A stretch of 25,914 bases of DNA. It comes from an uncultured Eubacterium sp. Its GTDB lineage: Bacteria; Bacillota; Clostridia; Lachnospirales; Lachnospiraceae. Shown here in pieces: positions 1-7,794 of this stretch. Both the position numbers and the translations under genes were made by a program. Every line of letters starts with the position of its first letter. Within the stretch, counting starts at the first letter, position 1. A model generated the notes under the pieces. The model was not told where the DNA came from, did not search any database, and saw only the letters and a program-made list of their open reading frames with translations. Where the stretch lies: the NCBI GenBank assembly GCA_910589595.1, contig CAJUTM010000032.1, positions 1-25,914 on the forward strand, given 5' to 3'.

Positions 1-249
1 CTTTTTGTAGTGAACCGGCATGGAATAAGTTACTGCCGTATAACTGCCGTCGCTCATGGAAAACTGCTTGACAAATTTGGTGCGTTTGGCAGGGAGTTCT
101 CCTGTGTTTACGATTGACACTGCTGCCGGATCTGAGGAAGCAAAACTGATATTTTTATTGCTTCCGGAAAAAGAATCCGTGGCGCAGACAGCGGCAACCA
201 TTGAAACTGCCAAAACCCCGCTGATAACTGTTTTTTTACTCTTCTTCAT
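1..249 (-). CDS. N-terminal part of a secreted protein, cut by the window edge
   Basis: An open reading frame of 83 codons starts at an ATG at 249 and runs off the left edge without a stop, so only the N-terminus is visible. The start follows a GAGGGG-like ribosome binding site. Residues 1-30 form a classic signal peptide: a KKSKK basic start, then a hydrophobic core (VISGVLAVSMVAAVCA). The mature part contains KRTKFVKQFSMSDGSYTAV followed by TYSMPVHYKK. This resembles the N-terminal segment of large RHS or wall-associated surface proteins of Clostridia, but that assignment is from memory of the motif and is tentative. The signal peptide is secure; the family is not. Confidence 0.6.
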   Translation of the reverse strand, partial: MKKSKKTVISGVLAVSMVAAVCATDSFSGSNKNISFASSDPAAVSIVNTGELPAKRTKFVKQFSMSDGSYTAVTYSMPVHYKK

Positions 250-382
250 AAAAGTACCCCTCATTTCTTTTTTGTATTTAATCCTGCTGTTATGAAACTG
301 CCCTGCCAAAAGGAATTTCTTCCATAAGGACAGGTATAAAAAGATAAAAGCAGGATAACATAATTTGAAATAAAAAGGGGGA

Positions 383-457
383 TTTTGCGACAGACACCTA
401 CTTTTTTGCGACAGAAAGTTGATTTTTTATAAAAAAAGGGGTTTTTGAGACAAAAAC
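383..457. repeat. Three near-palindromic TTTTGNGACA motifs upstream of dinB
   Basis: TTTTGCGACAGA occurs at 383-394 and again at 404-415, exactly 21 bp (two helical turns) apart. A diverged third copy, TTTTGAGACAAA, lies at 443-454 inside the perfect inverted repeat GTTTTTG-AGA-CAAAAAC (441-457). The rest of the 250-587 gap holds no gene I can support. The spacing and dyad symmetry look like an operator cluster, but no regulator is implied by the sequence, and it does not resemble the Firmicutes LexA box. Confidence 0.5.
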
Positions 458-572
458 TTCATGTTCCTCTCAGAAGGAGAGCCTGTCCCCGACCATGCCT
501 GTAAACAAAAGAACAAAAGAAACAATTTATATTGCCCTATACAACGCCCCGCTCTTGTGCTATCGTTATATC

Positions 573-580
573 AAAGGAGG
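573..580 (+). promoter_or_regulatory. Ribosome binding site that fixes the dinB start
   Basis: AAAGGAGG lies 7 nt upstream of the ATG at 588. It selects that ATG over the in-frame ATG at 495, which would add 31 residues not found in Y-family polymerases. Confidence 0.85.
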
Positions 581-587
581 TCTTCCC

Positions 588-1796
588 ATGAAACGTATCA
601 TTTTTCATGTCGATGTCAACAATGCCTTTCTCAGCTGGGAGGCGCTCTACCGCATCCACGAACTGGGCGAGGAAACCGACTTACGCACAATCGCTGCCGT
701 TATCGGAGGGGATGAGGAGAGCCGGCACGGCATCGTAGTGGCTAAGTCTGAAATTGCCAAATCTTACGGCGTCAAAACCGCGGAGACATTACAGGAAGCC
801 AGACGCAAATGTCCAAATCTTCTGATTGTTCCGCCGCGCCATGCCGTCTATAAAGAGTACTCGCAAAAACTGATGTCGCTTCTTCGGGAGTACACGCCGG
901 TCATTGAGAAATTCAGCATTGACGAAGCCTTTCTCGACATGACAGGAACTTCTCCTGAAATCGAAACGGCGCCCGTTGAAGTTGCCGGACAGCTCCGGCA
1001 AACCATACAGGAACGGTTGGGATTCACAGTGAATATCGGTGTTTCCTCCTGCAAAGTGCTGGCTAAGATGGCTTCCGATTTTGAAAAACCGAACAGAGTA
1101 CACCGCTTGTTTCCCGAAGACATTCAGGAAAAAATGTGGCCGCTGCCAATCGGGCGGCTGTTTCTTGTCGGCCAGTCTGCAAGCCGCAAACTATACAATC
1201 TCGGCATTCGCACGATTGGTGATTTGGCGGTTTTCGAGCGCAGTATCATTCTCTCACACCTCGGCAGACAGGGCGAAGTCATTTACGATTACGCCAATGG
1301 TATCGACGATTCGCCCGTCCAGTCAGAGCCGGCCGACGCCAAAGGGTATGGAAATTCGATGACGCTTTCCCAAGATGTAACATCGCCCGCACAGGCAAAA
1401 AAATATCTGTTATCCCTTTGTGAGACTGTCAGCAGCCGCCTGCGAGAAGATTCTGTTATCGCCGGCGTCGCCGTCGTTCATATTAAATACGCAACTTTTG
1501 TAAAGAGCAGCCACCAGCGCACTCTCGCCACCCCGACAAATGTAACCGACATTTTATACGAGACAATCTGTCAGCTTTTCGACGAATGCTGGGACGGTTC
1601 TCCGATACGCCTGCTCGGCGTATCGACCTCGAAGATTACGGGGGAAGCGCTACGTCAGCTCAACCTGAGCGATATGACGGACGAGGGGAACTCGCAAAAA
1701 AGAGAAAAGCTGGACTCCGCCATTGACGCCATTCGAAAAAAATACGGAAACTCTGCCATCATAAGGGCAAGTTTCCTTGAGCATAACGATAAATAA
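588..1796 (+). CDS. dinB: DNA polymerase IV (Y-family translesion polymerase)
   Basis: A 402-residue Y-family DNA polymerase that copies damaged templates without proofreading. The polymerase core starts at residue 1. Catalytic Asp9 lies in HVDVNNAFLSW, where Phe14 is the expected steric-gate position, and the second acidic pair is in FSIDEAFLDMTG (Asp112, Glu113). The helix-hairpin-helix-like segment IRTIGDLAVF (about 208-217) and a little-finger domain (about 255-360) follow. Length is slightly above the usual 350 residues. The start is chosen from the strong AAAGGAGG site just upstream. The gene stands alone, converging on the DUF6465 gene with a shared terminator. I see no typical SOS box, but three repeated motifs lie 130-205 bp upstream. 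The C-terminus does not end in an obvious sliding-clamp-binding peptide. The family assignment is secure. Confidence 0.95.
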   Translation: MKRIIFHVDVNNAFLSWEALYRIHELGEETDLRTIAAVIGGDEESRHGIVVAKSEIAKSYGVKTAETLQEARRKCPNLLIVPPRHAVYKEYSQKLMSLLREYTPVIEKFSIDEAFLDMTGTSPEIETAPVEVAGQLRQTIQERLGFTVNIGVSSCKVLAKMASDFEKPNRVHRLFPEDIQEKMWPLPIGRLFLVGQSASRKLYNLGIRTIGDLAVFERSIILSHLGRQGEVIYDYANGIDDSPVQSEPADAKGYGNSMTLSQDVTSPAQAKKYLLSLCETVSSRLREDSVIAGVAVVHIKYATFVKSSHQRTLATPTNVTDILYETICQLFDECWDGSPIRLLGVSTSKITGEALRQLNLSDMTDEGNSQKREKLDSAIDAIRKKYGNSAIIRASFLEHNDK

Positions 1797-1798
1797 TA

Positions 1799-1860
1799 AA
1801 AATCCACTAAACATCCGAACGACTCAACCGCCGGACTTGTTTAGTGGATTTTCTCATTTT
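1799..1860. terminator. Bidirectional terminator between dinB and the DUF6465 gene
   Basis: A perfect 14-bp inverted repeat, AAAATCCACTAAAC (1799-1812) and GTTTAGTGGATTTT (1839-1852), lies 3 bp after the dinB stop. An inner TCCG/CGGA stem shortens the loop. T-rich tracts follow on both strands, so it can end transcription from both convergent genes. The AATCCACTAA core of the stem recurs in the terminator after thiN. Confidence 0.85.
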
Positions 1861-1883
1861 TCATGGAAAGAGCATAAAACCTC

Positions 1884-2333
1884 TTATAAGTCAACTGCTC
1901 CCGTAGAACCATTTTTTAAACCTTCATTAATTACATAATACGCTTTTCCATCTTCCGGTTTTACATACAATTTGGTTCTCTTCATGGCAGATGCTTTTTT
2001 CCCTTCTGCTTCCCATACAGCAGTTACTTTTTTCATAATCTCTTTCTCTGAATACTCCATGCCGTTGAACTGAACAAATAATTCAGCCTTAACATCAACT
2101 GTCGCTTTTCTTGCTGCCGTCTTTCTCGTCGTTGTCTTCTTCGCTGCCGGTTTTGTCGCCGCTGTCTTTGTCGCTCTCTTTGCCGGAGTTTTTGCAGCTG
2201 TCGGCTTTGCTGGCTCTTGCGCTTCTGTTTTCTTTGGCTCCTCTACTTTTAAAGTAGTTTGCACCGCTGCCTTTGTAGTGTCTTTTGTCGTATCCTTAGC
2301 TGCCGTTGTTTTGCTTGTCTTACTTACTGCCAT
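1884..2333 (-). CDS. DUF6465 family protein with histone H1-like tail
   Basis: A 149-residue protein. Residues 1-78 are low complexity, almost entirely Ala, Lys, Thr and Pro, with AAK, TPAKRATK and TTTRKTAARK motifs like a eukaryotic histone H1 tail. Residues 79-149 form a compact domain (VKAELFVQFNGMEYSEKEI, then TKLYVKPEDGKAYYVINEG) that I recognise as DUF6465, common in Lachnospiraceae and of unknown function. The basic tail suggests binding to DNA, RNA or acidic polymers, but this is inference. The ATG at 2333 has GGAGG seven bases upstream, and a near-consensus promoter lies just before it. Monocistronic. Confidence 0.8.
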   Translation of the reverse strand: MAVSKTSKTTAAKDTTKDTTKAAVQTTLKVEEPKKTEAQEPAKPTAAKTPAKRATKTAATKPAAKKTTTRKTAARKATVDVKAELFVQFNGMEYSEKEIMKKVTAVWEAEGKKASAMKRTKLYVKPEDGKAYYVINEGLKNGSTGAVDL

Positions 2334-2370
2334 AACGAACCTCCATCAATTCTATCAATAGTATATTTTA

Positions 2371-2399
2371 ATTATACATCTTTTATATTTGGTTTACAA
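2371..2399 (-). promoter_or_regulatory. Promoter of the DUF6465 gene
   Basis: On the minus strand TTGTAA (2394-2399) and TATAAT (2371-2376) are separated by 17 bp, about 40 bp before the start codon. This is a good vegetative sigma factor match. Confidence 0.75.
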
Positions 2400-2552
2400 G
2401 TAATAATCTTAACAAATTTTTCTAAACATTACAAAAATTATAGGCAGATTCACTAAAAATACTTTACTTTTCTTTTTCTTTCTCGTAAAATAGGAATATA
2501 TTATAACCCTTAGGTCATACTAATTTATAAGAGTAGAAAGGATGGTTTTACA

Positions 2553-2804
2553 ATGAAAAAATTACTCAAATTTCTCCTTGGCCTGACCGCTGTTGCTGCA
2601 GCCGTAGCTGGAGTTTTATATTTTTTCAAAAATATTTTAATGAAAGATTATTTAGACGACTATGATGACGATGATTTTGATAACGACCTCTATGAGGAAG
2701 AAGATGAGGATGACAGAGATTATGTAACATTATCCCCTGACACGGAAAGTGATGAACCGGACGAAGATGAAAACATTCCGGATGAAATGGAAGAAAACGA
2801 CTGA
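2553..2804 (+). CDS. Small single-span membrane protein with acidic tail
   Basis: An 83-residue protein of unrecognised family. Residues 5-28 (LKFLLGLTAVAAAVAGVLYF and neighbours) form one hydrophobic transmembrane helix or uncleaved signal anchor after a KK start. Residues 32-83 are extremely acidic, with runs such as DDYDDDDFDND and EEEDEDDRD, and almost no basic residues. The start ATG has GAAAGGATGG upstream. It is flanked by a long AT-rich leader and a strong terminator, so it is transcribed alone. Comparable short anchor-plus-acid proteins occur in related genomes, but I know no function. It is real by start signals, terminator and its biased but non-repetitive composition. Confidence 0.7.
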   Translation: MKKLLKFLLGLTAVAAAVAGVLYFFKNILMKDYLDDYDDDDFDNDLYEEEDEDDRDYVTLSPDTESDEPDEDENIPDEMEEND

Positions 2805-2841
2805 AGAGCGACAGCTTTTTCCACACAAAACGGTAAACAAA

Positions 2842-2885
2842 AAAACTTACAAATCAGTAATGCCTACGATTTGTAAGTTTTTTCT
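2842..2885. terminator. Bidirectional terminator between the acidic membrane protein and pfkA
   Basis: A perfect inverted repeat AAAACTTACAAATC (2842-2855) and GATTTGTAAGTTTT (2868-2881) with a 12-nt loop is followed by T-runs on both strands. It sits between the two convergent stop codons. Confidence 0.88.
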
Positions 2886-2889
2886 TTAT

Positions 2890-3867
2890 CTAACGGGACA
2901 ACCGCTTTGTCATGCTATACAAATGAACGTCAATATCTTTTGACATCGCCAACGCTTCGTCGATGTCAAAATGACAAATCTCACCATCACGATACGCCAC
3001 CACGCGATTCGTCTGACCCTCCAGTAAAAGGTCAACGGCGTGCGCCCCCATCGCCGAACCGTATACACGGTCGCGGCAAGTCGGATTTCCTCCGCGCTGA
3101 ATATGTCCGATGACAGTCGCGCGCGTCTCTATTCCAGTCGCCTCTTCAATTCGTTTCGCCATCGCGTGAGAGTCGCCTACTCCCTCCGCATTCACAATAA
3201 TATGATGTTTTTTACCAATGCGCCGCTTCGACAGTATTTTTTTAATAATCTCTTTCTCGTCGTCTTCTTTTGCCCGTTCCGGAATCAACACATACTCCGA
3301 ACCGTTGGAAATACCGCACCACAGAGCAATATGTCCCGCCGTGCGTCCCATAACTTCGATAATGCTGCAGCGCTCGTGTGAGGCAGATGTATCGCGCACT
3401 TTGTCAATCGCCTCCATCGCCGTATTGCAGGCAGTATCAAAACCGATAGTATATTCGGTACAGGCAATATCCAAGTCAATCGTTCCCGGTATGCCAATCG
3501 TATTAATGCCGTTTTCCGATAGCTTCTGGGCTCCACGGAACGAACCGTCACCGCCGATAACGACAATGCCGTCAATCCCATGCTTGCGGCAGATATCGGC
3601 AGCTTTCTTCTGCCCCTCCGGAGTCGTCATCTCCTTGCAGCGTGATGTATACAAAATAGTTCCGCCGCGCTGTACAATATCCGTAACACTCATCGTATCC
3701 ATCTCAATAATATCTTCTTCCAGAAGGCCGGCATACCCTCTGCGGATTCCCACTACCTTTAAGCCGCTGGAAATACCGGCGCGCACTACCGCACGAATCG
3801 CCGCATTCATCCCCGGCGCGTCTCCGCCACTCGTCAATACCCCGATTGTCTCTATCTTCTTTGCCAT
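2890..3867 (-). CDS. pfkA: ATP-dependent 6-phosphofructokinase
   Basis: A 325-residue phosphofructokinase that phosphorylates fructose 6-phosphate to the 1,6-bisphosphate, the committed step of glycolysis. The start at MAKKIET follows GGAGGA; a longer in-frame start would add eight unlikely residues. The nucleotide loop TSGGDAPGMNAAIRA (12-26), GGDGS (105-109) and the catalytic GTIDLD (Asp131, Asp133) are present, then MGRTAGHIALWCG and GHIQRGGNPTCRDR. Gly108 of GGDGS and Gly128 of PGTID mark the ATP-using rather than the pyrophosphate-using type. The usual Asn of TIDND is Leu here, which I believe is common in clostridial homologues. It lies 110 bp after dnaE, probably partly co-transcribed with it, with an inverted repeat in the leader. 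Confidence 0.96.
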   Translation of the reverse strand: MAKKIETIGVLTSGGDAPGMNAAIRAVVRAGISSGLKVVGIRRGYAGLLEEDIIEMDTMSVTDIVQRGGTILYTSRCKEMTTPEGQKKAADICRKHGIDGIVVIGGDGSFRGAQKLSENGINTIGIPGTIDLDIACTEYTIGFDTACNTAMEAIDKVRDTSASHERCSIIEVMGRTAGHIALWCGISNGSEYVLIPERAKEDDEKEIIKKILSKRRIGKKHHIIVNAEGVGDSHAMAKRIEEATGIETRATVIGHIQRGGNPTCRDRVYGSAMGAHAVDLLLEGQTNRVVAYRDGEICHFDIDEALAMSKDIDVHLYSMTKRLSR

Positions 3868-3904
3868 AAAAATTTTCCTCCATTCATCCATACGACGCTA
3901 TAAC

Positions 3905-3937
3905 AAATGCCCTATCATGCAAGTATGAACGGCATTT
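3905..3937. repeat. Inverted repeat in the dnaE-pfkA spacer
   Basis: AAATGCC (3905-3911) and GGCATTT (3931-3937) form a 7-bp dyad with a 19-nt loop about 40 bp upstream of the pfkA start. No convincing T-run follows on the minus strand, so it could be an operator or leader hairpin rather than a terminator for dnaE. Confidence 0.35.
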
Positions 3938-3977
3938 CGACCTTTTGACCTTAGCATCACTACACATTGTACTATGA

Positions 3978-6900
3978 CTAAAAAATTTTTTCAATACTCT
4001 TTTGTGTAACTTTTATATTATCGTGTCCGAACATATCATACAATTTTGTAAGCAGCTCGGGACAAACTTTTGTGCTCCTGCTGTTTGGCAGTCGTTTTCT
4101 CGCGTGTTCTTCCGAGAGATAGATATTAACAGCATCACGTCCGTCATAATCGCCAAGCAGAGCAAAAAGAGCATCTTCTCTCTCTCTGTACTCTCCCTTT
4201 GTCCTAAACTGAATCCACAACTCTTTCTCCATATCGTCAAAGTCGATTACGTTCGCGCAAATCAGCTTGGCCGGTTTATCCTCCTCGACCGTCACCCGTC
4301 CCTGTATAAATACTTTGCGCTCTTCTTCCATAACCGTACGGTACTTCTCATAGTCGCGCGGAAAGACGAGCACTTCTATCGTTCCGTACAAATCCTCTAT
4401 TGTGAGAAATGCCATTAAATTGTTGGTACGAGTAGTTTTGACCGTTTTCGCCGTTATCATACCTCCGATAACTGCTTTCTCCCCATCTTTTACTTTTGGC
4501 ATATCTTCGCCGTCTGCTGCGATAAATTCCGACGTCTTGCGCGTGATGTTTTTCTCCAGCAGCGTCACATATTCTTCCAGCGGATGCCCGCTGATATAGA
4601 CTCCGAGTACTTCCTTTTCAAAACCGAGAATCATCTCTTTGTCAAATTCGCCGACGTCGGGCATCGTCACTTCTAATTCTTTCTGCTCTTCCGGCGGCGC
4701 AAAATCAAACAGCGACATCTGTCCGCTCATCGTATGTTTCTTTTCCTGATTCACCCCATCCAGAATATTGACATAAATACTCATCTTCTGTTTCCGAGTT
4801 CCCGGTAAGCTATCTAACGCTCCCGCCTTGATAAAACTTTCCATTGTTCTCTTATTGATAGACTTGCCGGAAAGGCGCATACAAAAATCTTTTAAAGAGC
4901 GGTATTTCCCTCCCTCTTCACGCTCTTTGACAATTTCGTCAATGACCGGTTTGCCGACTCCTTTTATCGCCGCCAGTCCATAGCGGATATTGCCATTGTG
5001 CGGGGAGAAACGGTACTCTCCCTCGTTGATATCCGGCGGCAGTATTTCAATGCCGAGCTGGCGGCAGTTCATAATATATTCAGTTATCTTTCCGGTGTGC
5101 TCCATAAACGACGTCATCAGCGCCGCCATAAATTCTACCGGATAATGACATTTCAGATAAGCGGTCTGATAGGCAACAACGGCGTACGCTGCCGCATGGG
5201 ATTCATTAAAAGCATATTTGGCAAAATCGGTCATATCTTCGAATATTTTCCGCGCCGCCTCTTCGGGTATTCCCCGTTTGATACAGCCGTCAACTCCCTC
5301 TTCCTCATTGCCATAAATAAAATTATTTTTCTCTTTCTCCATGACGGAAGCCTTTTTCTTCGACATGGCACGGCGCACCAGATCGCTCCGCCCGTAACTG
5401 TATCCCGCTAAATCGCGTACAATCTGCATGACCTGTTCCTGATACACGATACATCCGTACGTCGGCGATAAAATCGGCTCCAGCTCCGGACAGTCGTAGC
5501 GGATACTGTTGCGGTTATTTTTTCCCTCCATATATTTCGGTATAAAGTCCATCGGCCCCGGACGATAGAGAGAAATACCGGCCATAATATCTTCCATATT
5601 TTGCGGCTTCAGTTCTTTCATAAAATTTTTCATTCCGGCGCTTTCCAACTGGAATACGCCCTCGGTATGACCCGCGCTAATCATCGCAAATACTTCCCCG
5701 TCATCATAAGGAATATCGTGAACGTCAAATGCTCCGTTAATGGCGTCGTCAATCACCGTCAACGTGCGCAATCCCAGAAAGTCCATTTTCAAAAGTCCCA
5801 GCTCTTCCAGAGTAACCATCGTATACTGGGTAGTGATATTTCCGTCTGCCGCCCTTGACAGGGGAACATACTCATCGACCGGTTTCGGACTGATTACGAC
5901 GCCCGCCGCATGAACGGAAGTGTGGCGGGGAAGTCCCTCCAGACGAAGAGACATATCAATGAGTTTTTTCGCCTGCTCTTCCGTCTCATACATCGTACGC
6001 AGCTCTTTGTTCATCTGCAGGGCCTTTGTTATCGTTATCCCCAGTTCATTGGGAATTGCCTTTGCCACTGTGTCCACATAGGCGTATGGCAAATCCAGTG
6101 CACGCCCGACATCGCGAATCACCATACGGGCGGACATTGTTCCAAAAGTGACAATCTGTACGACATGGTCGTTCCCGTATTTCTGATTTACATAATCAAT
6201 AACTTCCTGTCTTCTCTCATAACAGAAGTCAATATCAATATCCGGCATGGTGACGCGCTCCGGATTTAAAAATCTCTCAAACAGGAGATTATAATGAATC
6301 GGGTCAATGATATCCGTAATGTTAAGAGAATACGCCACAATACTTCCCACCGCAGAGCCTCTCCCCGGCCCTACCGGAATCCCGCGGTCTTTGGCATACT
6401 TGATAAAATCCCAGACAATGAGAAAATAATCGACGAATCCCATAGAAGAAATCGTATCCAGCTCATAGTCCAGACGCTCGCGCAGACTGTCCGCTTTCTC
6501 TCCATAGCGCTCAAGCAAGCCCTTTTCGCAAAGTTCACGCAAATAGCTGTCGGCAGAGTATCCGTCGGGAACATCAAAGTGAGGCAATTTATATTGACCG
6601 AACTCAATTTCCACATGACACCTTGAAGATATCTTATGCGTATTTTCCAAGGCCTCCAATGCGTAAGGGAAAAGAGCGGCCATTTCCTCCGGCGATTTCA
6701 AATAGTACTGCCCGCCCTCATAACGCATACGGTTTTCGTCGCTGACTTTCTTTCCGGTCTGGATACAGAGCAGGATATCATGCGCCTCGGCATCGCTGTC
6801 ATAAATGTAATGCACGTCATTCGTCGCTACTAGCTCAATACCCATTTCGTTATGCAGCCGCATCAATCCCTGATTCACTGTCTTCTGCTCCGGAATGCCG

Positions 6901-7442
6901 TGGTCCTGCAGCTCCAGAAAGAAGTTATCCCCGCCAAAGATACCACGCAGCTTTTCAGCTTCTTCTTTTGCTTCCTCATACAAGCCCCGACGCAAAAAGG
7001 ACGGGATGGCACCGGCCAGACAGGCGCTGAGCGCGATTATCCCCTCATGGAACTCTTCCAATACTTCGTAATCCACTCTCGGTTTATAATAAAATCCCTC
7101 TGTAAAACCACGGGAGACAATTTTCGTCAGATTCGCATACCCGGTATTATTTTCCGCCAGAAGTACAAGATGATGATAGCGGCTTTCATTTTCGCTGTTG
7201 TTCCCCACCTCGCGGTCAAACCGCGAACCCGGCGCCACATAAATCTCACAACCGATGACCGGATTGATACCAGCCTGTTTCGCCGCGCGGTAAAAGTCAA
7301 TCACCCCGTACATCACGCCGTGGTCAGTTATTGCCAGACTATCCATGCCCAGTTCCTTTGCATGACTGACTAACTCTCCTATTTTACTGGAACCGTCTAA
7401 AAGACTGTATTCCGTATGAACATGTAAATGTGTAAAATTCAT
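3978..7442 (-). CDS. dnaE: DNA polymerase III alpha subunit, DnaE type
   Basis: A 1154-residue replicative polymerase subunit of family C. The N-terminal PHP domain starts with HLHVHTEYSLLDG (5-17), keeps its other histidine and acidic motifs (AITDHG at 38-42, NDVHY at 208-212), and looks intact. The palm follows, with GPGRGSAVGS (358-367), the catalytic aspartates of PDIDIDF (Asp401, Asp403) and the third in LKMDFLG (Asp554). A helix-hairpin-helix region and a C-terminal OB-fold (about 990-1065) complete it. There is no inserted exonuclease domain, so this is DnaE, not PolC; in Firmicutes it works beside PolC at the fork. The start ATG follows GAGGA. It lies 97 bp downstream of the HPr-like gene after a probable terminator. 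Confidence 0.96.
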   Translation of the reverse strand: MNFTHLHVHTEYSLLDGSSKIGELVSHAKELGMDSLAITDHGVMYGVIDFYRAAKQAGINPVIGCEIYVAPGSRFDREVGNNSENESRYHHLVLLAENNTGYANLTKIVSRGFTEGFYYKPRVDYEVLEEFHEGIIALSACLAGAIPSFLRRGLYEEAKEEAEKLRGIFGGDNFFLELQDHGIPEQKTVNQGLMRLHNEMGIELVATNDVHYIYDSDAEAHDILLCIQTGKKVSDENRMRYEGGQYYLKSPEEMAALFPYALEALENTHKISSRCHVEIEFGQYKLPHFDVPDGYSADSYLRELCEKGLLERYGEKADSLRERLDYELDTISSMGFVDYFLIVWDFIKYAKDRGIPVGPGRGSAVGSIVAYSLNITDIIDPIHYNLLFERFLNPERVTMPDIDIDFCYERRQEVIDYVNQKYGNDHVVQIVTFGTMSARMVIRDVGRALDLPYAYVDTVAKAIPNELGITITKALQMNKELRTMYETEEQAKKLIDMSLRLEGLPRHTSVHAAGVVISPKPVDEYVPLSRAADGNITTQYTMVTLEELGLLKMDFLGLRTLTVIDDAINGAFDVHDIPYDDGEVFAMISAGHTEGVFQLESAGMKNFMKELKPQNMEDIMAGISLYRPGPMDFIPKYMEGKNNRNSIRYDCPELEPILSPTYGCIVYQEQVMQIVRDLAGYSYGRSDLVRRAMSKKKASVMEKEKNNFIYGNEEEGVDGCIKRGIPEEAARKIFEDMTDFAKYAFNESHAAAYAVVAYQTAYLKCHYPVEFMAALMTSFMEHTGKITEYIMNCRQLGIEILPPDINEGEYRFSPHNGNIRYGLAAIKGVGKPVIDEIVKEREEGGKYRSLKDFCMRLSGKSINKRTMESFIKAGALDSLPGTRKQKMSIYVNILDGVNQEKKHTMSGQMSLFDFAPPEEQKELEVTMPDVGEFDKEMILGFEKEVLGVYISGHPLEEYVTLLEKNITRKTSEFIAADGEDMPKVKDGEKAVIGGMITAKTVKTTRTNNLMAFLTIEDLYGTIEVLVFPRDYEKYRTVMEEERKVFIQGRVTVEEDKPAKLICANVIDFDDMEKELWIQFRTKGEYREREDALFALLGDYDGRDAVNIYLSEEHARKRLPNSRSTKVCPELLTKLYDMFGHDNIKVTQKSIEKIF

Positions 7443-7466
7443 CTTTTCCTCACTCTGTGTTAATGA

Positions 7467-7520
7467 AAAGGCCGCCTTGCGAACCCTAACCTCTTAAATT
7501 GGTTTCACAAGACAGCCTTT
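7467..7520 (-). terminator. Probable terminator between the HPr-like gene and dnaE
   Basis: An imperfect stem pairs AAAGGC (7467-7472) with GCCTTT (7515-7520), continuing inward with CTTG/CAAG and AACC/GGTT. On the minus strand it ends in TTTTCATT. Termination is probably partial. Confidence 0.5.
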
Positions 7521-7539
7521 CCCTGTTCTATGTTGCTTC

Positions 7540-7794
7540 TTAATTTTTATGCGTCAGAAAATTTTCCATTTCCAGCATCGCATTCTCTTCGTCTTCTCCT
7601 TCAACATCAATCTCCAGTTTCTGGCCCTGCACTAAACCAAGGGTCATCATCCCCATGATACTTTTGGCATTCACTACCATGTTATCCTGACGAATTTCAA
7701 TCCTGCTCTTGAACTGACTCGCAAGTTGAACGAGCATAGCGATTGGTCTTGTCTCATCTCCACCTAAACTGACATCAATATTTTTCTTAATCAT
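7540..7794 (-). CDS. crh: Crh-like HPr family protein lacking the PTS histidine
   Basis: An 84-residue HPr-fold protein. HPr normally carries GLHARPA, whose histidine takes phosphate from enzyme I. Here the matching stretch is GGDETRPIA, one residue shorter, with Glu14 at the histidine position, so it cannot relay PTS phosphate by the normal route. The regulatory serine is kept in NAKSIMGMM (Ser45), the site that HprK phosphorylates, so it most resembles Bacillus Crh, a catabolite-control cofactor for CcpA. The start is MIKKNIDV with GGAGG just upstream; an upstream in-frame ATG is part of that site. It overlaps the whiA stop by 8 nt, and hprK heads the same operon. That it is an HprK substrate is inference from the motif and context. 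Confidence 0.88.
   Translation of the reverse strand: MIKKNIDVSLGGDETRPIAMLVQLASQFKSRIEIRQDNMVVNAKSIMGMMTLGLVQGQKLEIDVEGEDEENAMLEMENFLTHKN

Noticed and set aside
495..587. Longer start for dinB
   Set aside because: It adds 31 residues outside the family core and lacks a site, while the ATG at 588 has AAAGGAGG.
461..715. 84-residue frame overlapping the dinB start
   Set aside because: Wrong frame relative to the conserved polymerase and composition unlike a protein.
2890..3867. Loss of function in PfkA from Leu in place of Asn in TIDND
   Set aside because: Both catalytic aspartates remain, and I recall this Leu as common in clostridial enzymes, so it is likely a family variant.
3218..3928. 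236-residue plus-strand reading frame
   Set aside because: It lies antisense to pfkA, whose motifs are secure, and has no start signals.
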